Source of the DNA: Pegea sp. RAD2-039
Taxonomy: Eukaryota > Chordata > Thaliacea > Salpida > Salpidae
DNA: 64,000 nucleotides
Reading direction: 5' to 3'
NCBI GenBank assembly: GCA_034620365.1
Contig: JAQGEQ010000069.1
Span: 47,348 to 111,347, forward strand
Shown: in pieces, positions 52,900 to 63,804 of the stretch
Layout: each line of letters begins with the position of its first letter
How positions within the stretch are numbered: the stretch's first letter is position 1
Notes under the pieces: model-generated
The model's input: only the letters and a program-made list of their open reading frames with translations
Database searches by the model: none
Told to the model about the DNA's origin: nothing
Program-made: the position numbers and the translations under genes

Positions 52900-53600
52900 G
52901 TGACTTTGCTAGTTTCTGAGAAGCAAATAAACTGAATCATCAAAACCAAATGTTTAGAACATTTAATAATAGTAAGAATAGTTCTACTTAAGAATAGTAT
53001 TACTTAAAATATGTTGATTGGGAAAATATATGATAATAATTTTGAAAAAAGGTAGAAAAACTTAATATATTTATTTAAATAAAATTTTATTATTACTCTG
53101 ATTTAATATTTGCTTCTTATGTTTGCACTTAGAAAACAGGAAACTAGTTTAGAACCAAGTTTGATTATGATGAAGTTCATTTGAAGTAACGACGTTTCTC
53201 TCTAATGAAATTTAAAGATTAGGTGATGATGTCAAAAGCGCAAAAATTATAAACAAATTTAAGTAGAAAAATATACCCAAAAAGTTATAAGCTTACTCAG
53301 CATCAACAAAACAAAATACGACTTGAATTTTTACAAAATATTTGAAAAAATGATTAAATGGTTTAACTATAATAAAACAATCTTTCACCAAGACACGTAG
53401 AAAAACTTTCAGTAAAAGTTTAAAAATCTCAAATTTATTTAACATATTTTACAATATTAAACAACTTGCTTAATTTTATTGTTATACAGTTAGAATGCTA
53501 GGAGTTTTTAAAATATAGCTTCACTAATTAAATGTGGATAAAAATAAAGGTTAATATTTTCGGTAATCACAATAATAAGTAAAATATATTAAAGACAATG
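52900..53600. other. no confident feature
   Basis: A minus-strand open stretch around 53,130-53,200 follows an acceptor-like TTCATTAG but gives conflicting frames. No repeat-unit landmarks are present. Confidence 0.25.
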
Positions 53601-54190
53601 TTTTATTCACAGATACATTTAATTGATTAAATCAAATAATTTTGCTGTGGATAATAATGAAGTTTTGGCTTGATAGAATTACACTTTCAAATCACTAAAG
53701 TAAAAGATTATTAAAAAACGAAACAGAATCTAGCAAAAGTTAATTTACGAATTACAGACTACCATGATTAAAAATACTTTAATATTAGTAAAGGTTACAT
53801 CGACATTTAGTCGACTTCAAATTAAATTTTTCGAAAAAATTGTTTGCAAGACAATTAGATTTAGCGCTAAAAATTGCTTAATAAAAAGTATTTTTATTCT
53901 AGTGTTTGTGGGTTAAACACTGATTTATCACCGTAAAGAGAAAAGCACCAAATCAGGATTCAAATTATTTTTGTTTAGGTTAAAAAAACATAAAAAATTC
54001 TTTCTCTATGTTTTGCTTTTATAATGATTATCCCAAACTAAAAAGTGTTAAATCTTATATTAGTTTTGTCAAAAACTCGTACAAATCTCCGAATAATTTA
54101 AAAATCAAATAACAGTTTTAGAACTAAAAAGCCGATAATTATAGAGACAATCAAAAAGTTTTATTTTCTTAATCTTATAACTAAAAGAAC
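53600..54190 (+). repeat. direct copy of 50.64-51.25 kb
   Basis: This copy has the intact palindrome TCGACATTTAGTCGA at 53,800-53,814. The two copies are about 3 kb apart and flank the possible terminal exon at 52.8 kb. Confidence 0.7.
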
Positions 54191-54716
54191 TTCACTGAAC
54201 TATTGATCTATTTAAAATGATAAACAATAAAATTAATGTTTATCATCTTTTGCAAATACAAAAACTTGTATATTAATAGCAAAGTAACTTTCAAATTATG
54301 GATCTAAAATTGCTCAAATGTTTTCCACGCAATAATTAAATTTGATTTCAAATAAACTGTAAAAACTGTATATTTAAGTTATCTATTTCTTCGTTCAATT
54401 TTAAATCTGATTGTCATTAAAAATATAAGAATTTTTATAAGTATACTATTTATCTAACGAGAATATCAAATGAAATTCAACAAAAAAACTATTTTGCATG
54501 CAACAAATTTGTATTAAATATTTGAAATGATGATTAAAAATGAAAATCAATTTAAGTGGGAAGATTTACTTTTACAAGTAGTTTTTAAGCATCAAGCAAT
54601 CTAAAGAAAACTCAAAATCTTATTTCCTCTAATGAAAAATACTTGTTAGGTAAACACTCACAAATAAGTCAAACAGTTTGAAGTTTTGAAATAAACATTG
54701 TTTCATTTTTATATTT

Positions 54717-54737
54717 GATAGCGCACTCTAGCGGAAA
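54717..54737 (-). promoter_or_regulatory. CTCF-like box, GAGTGCGC variant
   Basis: On the minus strand TTTCCGCTAGAGTGCGCTAT. It lies about 100 bases before the repeat block 54.83-55.35 kb. Confidence 0.35.
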
Positions 54738-54829
54738 TAAAAGCTACAAAGATAAAATGAGAATTTAACAAAATTTGATTTAGTGTCTTTAGAGAATCTT
54801 ACTTTTGAAGTTTAACAAGAATTTTTTAA

Positions 54830-55350
54830 ATATGCAGAATAGATATGAATTATTTTATAATATCCTACGAAGTTATTAAAAAGTTAAAACTGTTATTGTA
54901 AATCTTTTAGAAAAATGTAGAACATCGCTTAACTGTAAACTATAAAGTCTAACTTTACAAAATAAAAGATACTAAAGAAAACTTCACAAACTGATATAGT
55001 TGTGTTTTAATGTCAAAAAAAGTAAACAACTTAAGTGAAATCATAAGAACATAGTGTATAAAGTTCAAAACACAGAAATATTTATTAGATTGAAAATTCT
55101 GTATGTCAAAATACTAACAGAGGTTTTCTGAATACACAATTGAGCATTAGATTTTATTTGTTAGTCTTTTATTTTTCATAGTTTTTAATCCAAAAACTCA
55201 CATCGCTCTAATATTTAGTTTATAAACATCTTTATCAAAAGATAAAAAATCAAATTTCCTTTTTAACATCAAATTAAAAGTAATTTTAAAACTGACGTAA
55301 TACAAATTTTAAAACACTTTTCTTATTATCTAGTTACAATCATATAATCT
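54830..55350 (+). repeat. direct copy of 20.88-21.45 kb
   Basis: See the partner block. The copies are alike for about 500 bases and then diverge. Confidence 0.65.
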
Positions 55351-57210
55351 TATTTTGAATGAAAATAAAGGTATTTTTACAATATTTGTAGACTTTTTAA
55401 ATTTTTTAAAATTGATTTTTATTCGTAGTTAGTTATAATTTAAAACTTTTCAAAATAATAATAAAAGTCTAAGCAAATTGGGGAAAACAAAATACAAAAT
55501 ATAATTTCAATAGAATACATTACAAGCTCTCAGCTTTATTTTCAATGTTAAGAAATTGAAAAATTTTTCAATATTATTTTTCTGCTTAATCACTAAGAGA
55601 GACAGTCACCTATTTAATTTTTGTAAATCAACATCTAATGTTAACTTTGTATAAATTTTATTACAAACAAAAAGTATTGTTTATAAGAGAAATAAATCAT
55701 TTTTAAATAGTTAAAAAATTTGAAAATTTGCTATATTAAGGATTTAAAAATATATATTCTAAAAGTTTTCAAAAAATCTTTTATATTTCAATTTTTATAA
55801 TAAAAACGAGCAGTTAAATGACTACTTTGTTTCTTATTTAATTAAAACAAACCTTTACGTTTTTCATTGGATATTTAAAACAAATAGATACTACTAACTT
55901 ATTTAAAAAATAATATCAAACAATTTAATATAATTTGAGATATATAAAACATTCAAACTGATATTTACTTATATAATGTTTAACTATTATTGCATATTAA
56001 TGAAAACTATAAATCTCTGAAAATACTCAATTAGATTTTGTTAAAAACTCATTTTATATTTGTAGTCTTCATTTCCGTTAGAGTAGGCTTTCAAATATAA
56101 AAACAAAACGATGTTCAACTTTTGAAAAGCTTTCAAAGCGTCAAACTGTTTGAACTAATCCCGAAAAGAATTAAAATGACTAAAATAGAAAAAATTAAAA
56201 CTGAACTACTTTGTACTTAAATTCAAAATGAATTTGAAAAAATTGAAAAATATAAAACAGTTAGTTGTTTAGTCAAATAAGATATTGTTAAGCCTAGCCA
56301 TTAATTTGATAATCAAGTGCTTATTGACATCAACAATCATCATCAGTCTACAAATTATATTATAAATTAAACTTGCTAAAAAAATTTAGAAGTTGCTAGA
56401 TACAATTCAAAAAACAAGTTCCGTTTTTTTGGAAGGATATTGATATATTTATTAATCGTAATTAGAATGTGAAAAATGAATATCTAGTTTATAACTTCTA
56501 ATTATGAAAATTATGTATTTACTACAATAACAAATATCAAACCATCTATTATTCCTTCATTAATTTAGTTATAGATTTGTAAAATTTGTAATAATTTAGT
56601 TTATGCTTAATGTTTTAGTTAATTAGTATTACTTGGGAGACTAAAAAATTAAAAGGTTAGAAATTGAAAAGTTTCCAAATAATTTTCTACTGCATTAAAG
56701 TATTTACAGCATTGAAAGTAGGTTTTATGAAATGATTACTAATTAATTCAATTTTAGCGATATCAAAAAGAAATAAAAATAAAGAACATTTTACCTTAAA
56801 TTCATTTTCAGTTGAAGTTTAATTGCAAATACTCTTTTTGCTGAAAGGAAAGTTTTCTATTTGTAAAATTTTTGTCACATTATTAGTAACATGTTTAAAA
56901 ACAAGAAAACAAAATTTTGACATCAATTTTTTTTACCTCAGTTTTTTTACAAAATACAAACTAAATTTACTTTTAAATAAAATTTCATTGAAAAGTTGTT
57001 CAACTCCAAAAATAGCTACCGTGAGAACATTAAAAGATAGGATTTTGTCAAATTTGTCATTATTTATAAATTTTTTTTAATCTAGAATCTGTGGGGTCAA
57101 GTTTAAACGAGATAATTTTTGTACTTTTAGATAAAAAAATTTGTTTGTAAGTAATCTCATTTTTTTCAAGTTTGAATTGAATCTTTGTATATTAATATTT
57201 GATAATTCAA
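55350..57210. other. gene-free, with one inverted copy of 36.8-37.2 kb
   Basis: The part 56,080-56,420 matches 36,850-37,150 on the opposite strand (AACTGTTTGAACTAATCC is a good anchor), and includes a worn box at 56,074-56,095. A plus-strand H4 and conserved element (CTGTGGGGTCAAGTTTAAAC) lies at 56,990-57,110. An 85-codon frame at 56,823-57,080 crosses H4 and is repeat sequence. Confidence 0.45.
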
Positions 57211-58660
57211 AAAAAATTAGTGGCGCTGATAAATGAAGACTTTTAGAAATTAAGTCAAGAACCATTTGAATGCTTTGTTTTTAAATTGTGAATACTAACC
57301 GATTGGGAAGCTTATATATATTTATAAAGAAAAATTTCTTGTTTTGGGACTTTGGGCTTATCATGCAGATACTATTCTTTTTTTACGACATTACAACTTG
57401 ATCTAAGACTTGATATATTTAATATTTATTAACTATATTTATACAGATCTATCAAAAATAAAATGAATTTTAAAAAAATCTATTTAGAAATATGAATAGA
57501 GCGCTTTTCGGTATATTAGTGTTTTCATAAGTTAGCTTTTTCCATAATTCATATTTTCGGTTGTAGAAATATAAGGATATATAAATTAGCTATAAAAACA
57601 GCTATGTTTGCAGTTTTACTAAATACTATGCATGCTTCAATCAATTGATAATATTATTGAAAATATAATTGTTTTTATGTTATTCTTCGATTAATTCTAA
57701 ATCTGATCATCTATAAAATAACTGTTATGTTTTCTTTTCAAAAGCAATATTATAATTTGTTCTTAGATTTATAAAACTAAATTTTATTTATTAATTTACT
57801 ACATTATTTCCATATTATATTACTATTGCTTAATTACTTTTATTTCAGTAAGTTTAACTTAAAAAAAACATTTGTCACTCTAAAATGAGATGATAGTATA
57901 GTTAATAGTAATGAAATTTAACTATACAATATAAAATTTAAAAACAAATATTCAAAAGTATTTTTGGGTACTGGACACTACTTGTTATTAAATCAACATT
58001 TAAAAATATAATTCAATTTCAATTGATTTTTCATAAGAAGATTTCAATCAATAAAAACGTTACAACTTTTAATTTAAAATAAAGATACAATGTCAAAGTA
58101 AAATGCTATATAATAAAGCTGTATTACTTTTTACAGTAAAGTCCAACTCAAATTAAATTAAATTTATTTTTTATCTATTAACAAAAATTGTTTGATCAGA
58201 GTTTTATCAAAATTAAAATCTTATATTTAATTAAGGTTGTAACTAACTTAATTTTAGATAAATTATTAAATTTGTTTCACAAATCTCTACCCAAAAATAA
58301 GCAACTATCAAATTTGTTGCTACTAGTCAAAGTATAAATTTGTCTATAAATAAAAATTGATTTATAATTATAAATTATAATTATATAATTATATTTTTTC
58401 AAATTTAAATACCGCTTTAATTTGATATTATTTTTGAAGGAGATAACTAGCAGAAAATGAATTTGCAAAAATTTAGAGAGTTGATTTAAGATGATGAATT
58501 TTTAGTTCCATAATCTTTTGATTAGAATGTTTTTTAAGAAAAATATCTGTTATTTTCACTATATCAATTTCTATGTGAAATATTATTTTAATTATATCAG
58601 AGTTAGTAAATGAGATAAGAATATGTTTTTATATCACCATAAAGTCGAAAGCATTTAATT
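57210..58660 (-). repeat. right arm of the 1.45 kb inverted repeat (partner 16.66-18.13 kb)
   Basis: This is the mirror image of 16.66-18.13 kb and the last repeat block before the unique right end. Short minus-strand frames at 57,077-57,265 and 58,277-58,468 lie within it and are not genes; the mirrored sequence at 16.9-18.1 kb does not hold them open with the same ends. Confidence 0.75.
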
Positions 58661-58710
58661 TAAATTCATTAGGAAATCTGATTAGGTGTAATTAAAAATT
58701 TTTATAAAAT

Positions 58711-58748
58711 AAATAATAATAATAATAATAAAATAATAATAAAATAGT
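58711..58748 (+). repeat. AAT microsatellite
   Basis: About eleven AAT units, with one extra A interrupting the run. It lies just right of the end of the repeat mosaic. Confidence 0.8.
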
Positions 58749-59609
58749 TGTGAATGGTGATAAAGAAATCATTTTTTTTGAACGTAGCATAAATCGATTA
58801 CAGCCGTATTTACTCATTACAAATCACCTTTGTAGAAAGTCTAAATATTTTTTTACAAAGTGAATAAAAAACTCAAACCAAAAAAGTAATCTGAAAAGTT
58901 ATTTGAAGAGCCTCTTCAATCCTCAGTATGTTCTTTTAGTTAGTTAAAGATACTTAGGATTTGAAAATTTTTTTCTAGTTAAAAAGTTAAAATTTATATA
59001 AAGATGAATTATTATTTGTAAACGTTTTAAGATTTTACATAATCTTTTTAAATTTAGTTAAAAATATAATTGAAATAAATTAGATATAAAGAATTTTTAA
59101 TAAGATACAAAAACTTTGTTATAGATTCAGTAATTTTAAGAGACACAAAATATTTTTTAAAGAAATTTATTACGACTAAATCACAATTAAATGTTAAAAT
59201 CCGCCAACGACATCAACAGAGTCATTTTGTGTATTCCGTAAATTAATTTTGTAAAATTTTTTCTATTGATTCTTCTTAACCAACTCCATAACAACGTAAT
59301 CGGTTTCCTTTAAAATGGATTCACATCTCGCAATGATAAAGATCTAGCTTTTTCACAGGAATGACCCCACATTCATTTGATATCGCTCATTTTTTTACTT
59401 CTTTTTCAGTTATGACGGCAGTTAATTTAACAGATATGGAGTACCATAAAGTCTCTACAGTTCCCTTAGCTAAAAATTAAACAAAAGTTTAGATTAAAAA
59501 TGAAATAATACAACTGATATTTTAACAAAAGCAAAAAACCTTTATCAGATATCAATGAAGCAGCATTTTATTTTTCTATTAATTAATTGTTGTTAGGGTC
59601 ACAAAGATC

Positions 59610-59699
59610 TTATTTTATACTTTCAAGCTCTTTAATTAATTTCTTGAGTTTCATGCAAACTTGGAAATTAGTTTTTGATTCATTGTATTCAGCAGAAGC
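59610..59699 (-). CDS. possible terminal exon, unidentified
   Basis: After a T-rich acceptor (TTTTAATTTTAG) 29 codons read openly to TAA, including ASAEYNESKTNFQVCMKLKK. The lysine/leucine-rich end suggests a helix. It could be the end of a minus-strand gene whose earlier exons are at 60.2-60.6 kb, but the phases I can test do not join directly, so at least one exon is missing or this is a relic. No family is recognised. Confidence 0.3.
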   Translation of the reverse strand, partial: ASAEYNESKTNFQVCMKLKKLIKELESIK

Positions 59700-60224
59700 C
59701 TAAAATTAAAACATAATTTATTAATCAATCTGATTATTTTTTATGAGTAGATATATTTTATAACAATAATATGAAAAGTAATTTGCAACAAAACTAAAGT
59801 TCATTTTTCAAGAATCCAAATTATAATGCTATAAGCAAAGCATTTGATAAAGCAGTTAAACAACACAGTTGCATCTTATAATTTTTCTAACACATTTTTA
59901 TGACATAAATTCTCAAATAGAAAAAAAAAACTTTATTCATTCAAAATTATTAACCCTTTCTTGTATTTTTTACAAAACGTTTTCAGTTTTTTTATATATA
60001 TTCGTAATTAATAATAAAATATTAAAATGATTTAATGAAAAAGTGTTTTCCAAGAAAAAATTTAAAAAGTTAAACATTGTTGTAGTAAAATGGTTGATTT
60101 GGAGAAGCAAATGCAAAATATTTGAAAATAATACAAACAAAGCAACGTGCCAATATCTACTCAACTATGTGATATTATAGAATAAAGTTGAATAAAATTC
60201 ACCACAAGAAAAAAATGCCAAGTT

Positions 60225-60446
60225 TTAAAAGTTCAAAAATAATTTTATAATCTCTGTGAAATATTTTTGACCTTTGTTTTTTTGCAGGTTTTCTGCATTA
60301 ATAATATTTTGAAATTTATCCCCAAAAGTTTTCAATCTAAAAACACACACTAAATCAGGCAATGAAAAATTTGTATAATTAGTAATGGTTACAATTGAGC
60401 TTTGTATAAATATCAATAAATTCGCTTGTAAGTTATTTATCAGTTT
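60225..60446 (-). CDS. possible exon, unidentified
   Basis: A 73-codon frame opens exactly at an acceptor (CTCCTTTAG) and closes at TAA, including LKTFGDKFQNIINAENLQKN. A second acceptor-like GTGTTTTTAG lies within it near 60,340. A donor such as AAAG followed by GTCAAA could end the exon early. It stands out from the noise by residue use only. Confidence 0.3.
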   Translation of the reverse strand, partial: KLINNLQANLLIFIQSSIVTITNYTNFSLPDLVCVFRLKTFGDKFQNIINAENLQKNKGQKYFTEIIKLFLNF

Positions 60447-60575
60447 CTAAAGGAGTCAAGTTTACAAACAGAAGTTTCCAATAAACCATATTTGATGAAT
60501 CAAAAAGACTTACGAGTTAATTATGAAACCATTTGATGTCAGTTCAAAAATTTGATGTTAAAAACAATTGATTAC

Positions 60576-60628
60576 GATTGATTTATTTTCAGCATCTTTA
60601 GTATCTAAACTAAAAGCGTAAAAATGAG
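60576..60628 (-). CDS. possible small exon, unidentified
   Basis: It lies between TTTTCAG and GTAATC and reads HFYAFSLDTKDAENKSI in 17 codons, ending in phase 0. That phase fits the start of the 60,225-60,446 exon. Confidence is low because the exon is so short. Confidence 0.25.
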
Positions 60629-60789
60629 CTGAAAATCACAATAAGATTATACTCGAAATAATAATTAATAATAATTATTAATAAACGATAATTCATATGT
60701 TCTGAACTAAGATATTCAAATATAAATCTACTTAAAGTTTGCTGAATAATGAATAATCAAGATCCGATAAAGTTTAGGTTCAGTTGATA

Positions 60790-60960
60790 TTAAGGGTTAG
60801 ATGAAGATGAGTATCAGGTGAAAATGAGGATTAGGTTAAGATAAGAATTAGGCAATGATGGTAATCAAGTATACTTTAGGATTGGGTGAAGATGAGGATC
60901 AAATGAAATTGGGGATTAGTTGTAGATGAGGATCAAGTGACTATCATTAAAAGGGTTTTG
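60790..60960 (+). repeat. imperfect 17-bp minisatellite
   Basis: Degenerate tandem copies of GGATTAGGTGAAGATGA, with units varying in length and sequence. The plus strand is purine-rich, unlike anything else in the window. It lies about 430 bases beyond the 3' end of the kelch gene. Confidence 0.65.
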
Positions 60961-61391
60961 ATTTACTTTATTCTCTGTTGAACTGTTAAACTAGATACTT
61001 TGGAAATTTGAAGGAATAAACTCGACTAAATTCATTTTTTTAATTATCCACAAATTAGTTGACCTTCAAATTTGATAATTTCTTTTCCATTTGTACTCCT
61101 CTTAAGTTATATCAGCTCAGAAGACAAATTTTACATTTTGATAAGCCCATACCAAACAAAAAAGATCTGATTTGATGATTAAAATGAATCTCGAAATGCT
61201 AAGAAACTTTCTTTACATTTTGAAAAATTACTAAACAATTAAAAAACATGAAAATAATCATATAAGGATATTTTGATTTTATTCGAAATGTTTTTGAAAA
61301 TAAGCACGACCTCAAAAGCAACTTAATACTAAAAATAAGTTTCACAGCAGTCTACTGGTCACATTTAATCATTGAAATACAAGTAAATTAA

Positions 61392-61397
61392 TTTATT
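61392..61397 (-). terminator. AATAAA signal at the kelch stop codon
   Basis: On the minus strand the coding end reads TTTTAATAAATT: TAA is the stop (61,396-61,398) and AATAAA begins inside it. Unless a later signal is used, the 3' untranslated region would be only about 10-30 bases long. Confidence 0.5.
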
Positions 61398-63804
61398 AAA
61401 ATGGGAAGTTGACACATATGTCAGCTTCACCTGGTTGATAGCTGACTATGACTTGATCAATCCATTTATTCGTTCTTGCAACTTCTTTCCAATCATTTGT
61501 TACTTCATTGTAACTTTCGACAACTTTAACATAATCATCCCCAGAAAAACCTCCTGAAACAATCAAAAAGCTCATCACAATTATGCAAATTATTGTAAAC
61601 ATCATAACAATTTTAATTAAAAACTTTTTCAATTGCTAACATAAGAAAAGTTTTACCAAAAACATAAATCTTCTTATTAAAGACAACAGCGCTTGGGAAT
61701 TTTCTTTCATAGTTCATACTTGCTACCAATTTCCAGTTATCATTGAAGACATCGTATCTTTCAACAGTCTGTAAAGTTCCTCCGTCATTCAAACCACCAA
61801 TGGCGTATATATAGTTGCCAAGCGTGACTACAGCTTTAATGATTTCAGAATTAGTTATAATTATAAGATTAGAACGTCATCGTGACGTCATCAGCAAGTA
61901 CCTGGTCCACTTCGAGGTGTCAACATCGATTTTACAGAATTCCATTCGTCCCTCTGTGTATCATATCTATCCACAAGAGCAACTACATCAACGAAATCTT
62001 CACCACCGACAACATACAACATCCGGTTGAAGACAGTACAGTCGAAAAAGTAACGAAATCTATTTATTGAAGATCTTTGCATCCATTCATCAGTGATGGG
62101 ATCGTATCTGGTAATAACATAATAGTTTTTGTCAAACTAAGTTTTGGTTGAAATGTCATTTCATCACTCACTTCATCAATTTTCTGCCATGAAAAGTTTC
62201 AACAAGATACAATTCATTATCTATGACTTCCATTGTCGGAAAACACAATTCATCGTCTAGACTTTTGCACTTCTGCCACTCATTTGAAATTGGGTCGTAT
62301 CTAGAAATGTAATTACGTCATTTAAAATTTACAATAGTTTTGTCATCATTAGTTTCTTGCTTCTAACCTTTCCATATCGCCATTCGTCTTTAAAATATAA
62401 ATGAAACCGTTGAGTACTACTGAATTTGAATGATTTGGAAGACACAGCTTTGGAATTTTAAACCAAACATCCGTTTCAGGTAAACAAAACTTTATACTTT
62501 TCAAAGATTTCACATCAGAACTGTAGGATCCATCAATAATGTAGATCACCTGTGACATCGTATGTCATTCATTAAAGTGAAAAGTATTTAATTAATAAAT
62601 CTTACTTGCGGAATATCAAGTTGTCTTGGCATACTCTCAATAGGAACATAAGCTTTGAGATCTTCCAGGACCTTGCTGAGATATTCATAGCAAGTATCTT
62701 TGATTATTTCACAATTTTCCAATTTCATGGAAATAAATTTTGGTTTTATCAAATGGCAACGTACCTAAAGAAATCACAATTGTATACTCACAAGTCTGCA
62801 ATTTTATATTTTCTAGATACTTACGCTCTTAATTAACTTTTTTAAGCAATGTTGTCTTGAAGCTAAATCATGCTTGACCCACTCTAGAAGAGCTTTGAAT
62901 ACTTGAGATTCACAAATCACATGAAGCTCATCTTTAGAAATGATATTAGAAATTACAGAGTCTGGTTGTAATTTGAAATGTTCAGTTTGTGAAATCTGGT
63001 AAATATCATGAGGTCAATCAAAAATTTGTTCTTATTAAATATGAAGAGAACAAAATCAGTAGAAATAACCAACCAAGTAAATATTTTAAAATTATTTAAG
63101 TTTGATGAAGTAGGAAAAATCTTTCTACTTAAAATATTTTAGTCAAGAAAATAAACATTTCTCTCTTTTCTTACTTCTATAAAGTTTTTCCCAATAAATT
63201 TTTCAAATTTAGTTGACAGCTCTATGTATCCATAATTCTTGGCAATGGTCACAAATTGGAAGCAGTTGGAAATCTCTATTTGACTTTCCAAAAAGCTGAA
63301 ACAGTTAAAATATAGTTACAAAAACTATTAAAATTAACTGACATATAAAACTAGCTTACTTGCTACATAACTGCTCTAAACCATTTATTTGATACATGGA
63401 ATCTGCGTTCATGAGTTTCTTAACATTTTCTTCATTGATTTGTATTTGTTTTGTGTAAATATAATCAAGAAGATCAGAAAATACATTTGGGTCAACTTCA
63501 TTTAATGTAATTTCTCCAGAATGTGTTTCTGTAAATCCACCTTAAAAATTTCAAATAGTTTTTGTGTTCATATATTTAGTTATCTTACAACTGAAGTTGA
63601 ATATTTTAATCTAACTTACGACAAAACATTGCTTCAAAATGAGGTGAAGCAGCTACTAATATACATTTATGACAATTGAAAGTTCTTTCAAATCCATTTA
63701 GTTTCACTTTGATGCAAATATCAGGAGTCTCATTAGCTTCAGAAGAGTTATTTAGCCCAAGATGCCGACGATTGGTACAATTATCAACTTCCGAAATTTC
63801 ATCT
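61396..63804 (-). CDS. kelch-like BTB-BACK-kelch protein, 5' end missing
   Basis: Likely a Cullin-3 adaptor of the KLHL family, in which BTB and BACK bind Cul3 and the kelch propeller binds the substrate. Ten exons, all GT-AG, join in one frame of 555 residues: 63,804-63,620, 63,540-63,360, 63,295-63,175, 62,995-62,825, 62,764-62,606, 62,549-62,368, 62,300-62,172, 62,107-61,902, 61,833-61,657 and 61,553-61,396. Introns are 56-103 bp except the third (179 bp). BTB covers about residues 28-125 (HKCILVAASPHFEAMFCRGF), BACK about 130-235 (FLESQIEISNCFQF, then VRCHLIKP), and kelch blades about 270-540, with typical VERYDVFNDNW and IYAIGG motifs; the first blades are diverged. The first visible exon starts at an acceptor (TTTGTAG) in mid-codon, so an upstream exon with the ATG is needed; none is recognised before the window edge. 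The exact KLHL orthologue is not determined. Confidence 0.9.

Noticed and set aside
1-58660. Reverse transcriptase, transposase or integrase that would drive the repeats
   Set aside because: No open or interrupted frame with recognisable motifs of these enzymes was found on either strand; the repeats seem non-autonomous or not mobile.
59160-59480. A decayed pseudogene frame on the minus strand reading VETLWYSISVKLTAVITEKE and onward
   Set aside because: The frame meets about six stops in 100 codons, close to what chance gives in such sequence, and I recognise no family.
61396-61632. A separate 78-codon secreted protein on the minus strand
   Set aside because: Its first third is intron 9 of the kelch gene; the rest is the last kelch exon.
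61815-62082. Plus-strand frames at 61,815-62,030 and 61,882-62,070
   Set aside because: They are antisense shadows of kelch exon 61,902-62,107.
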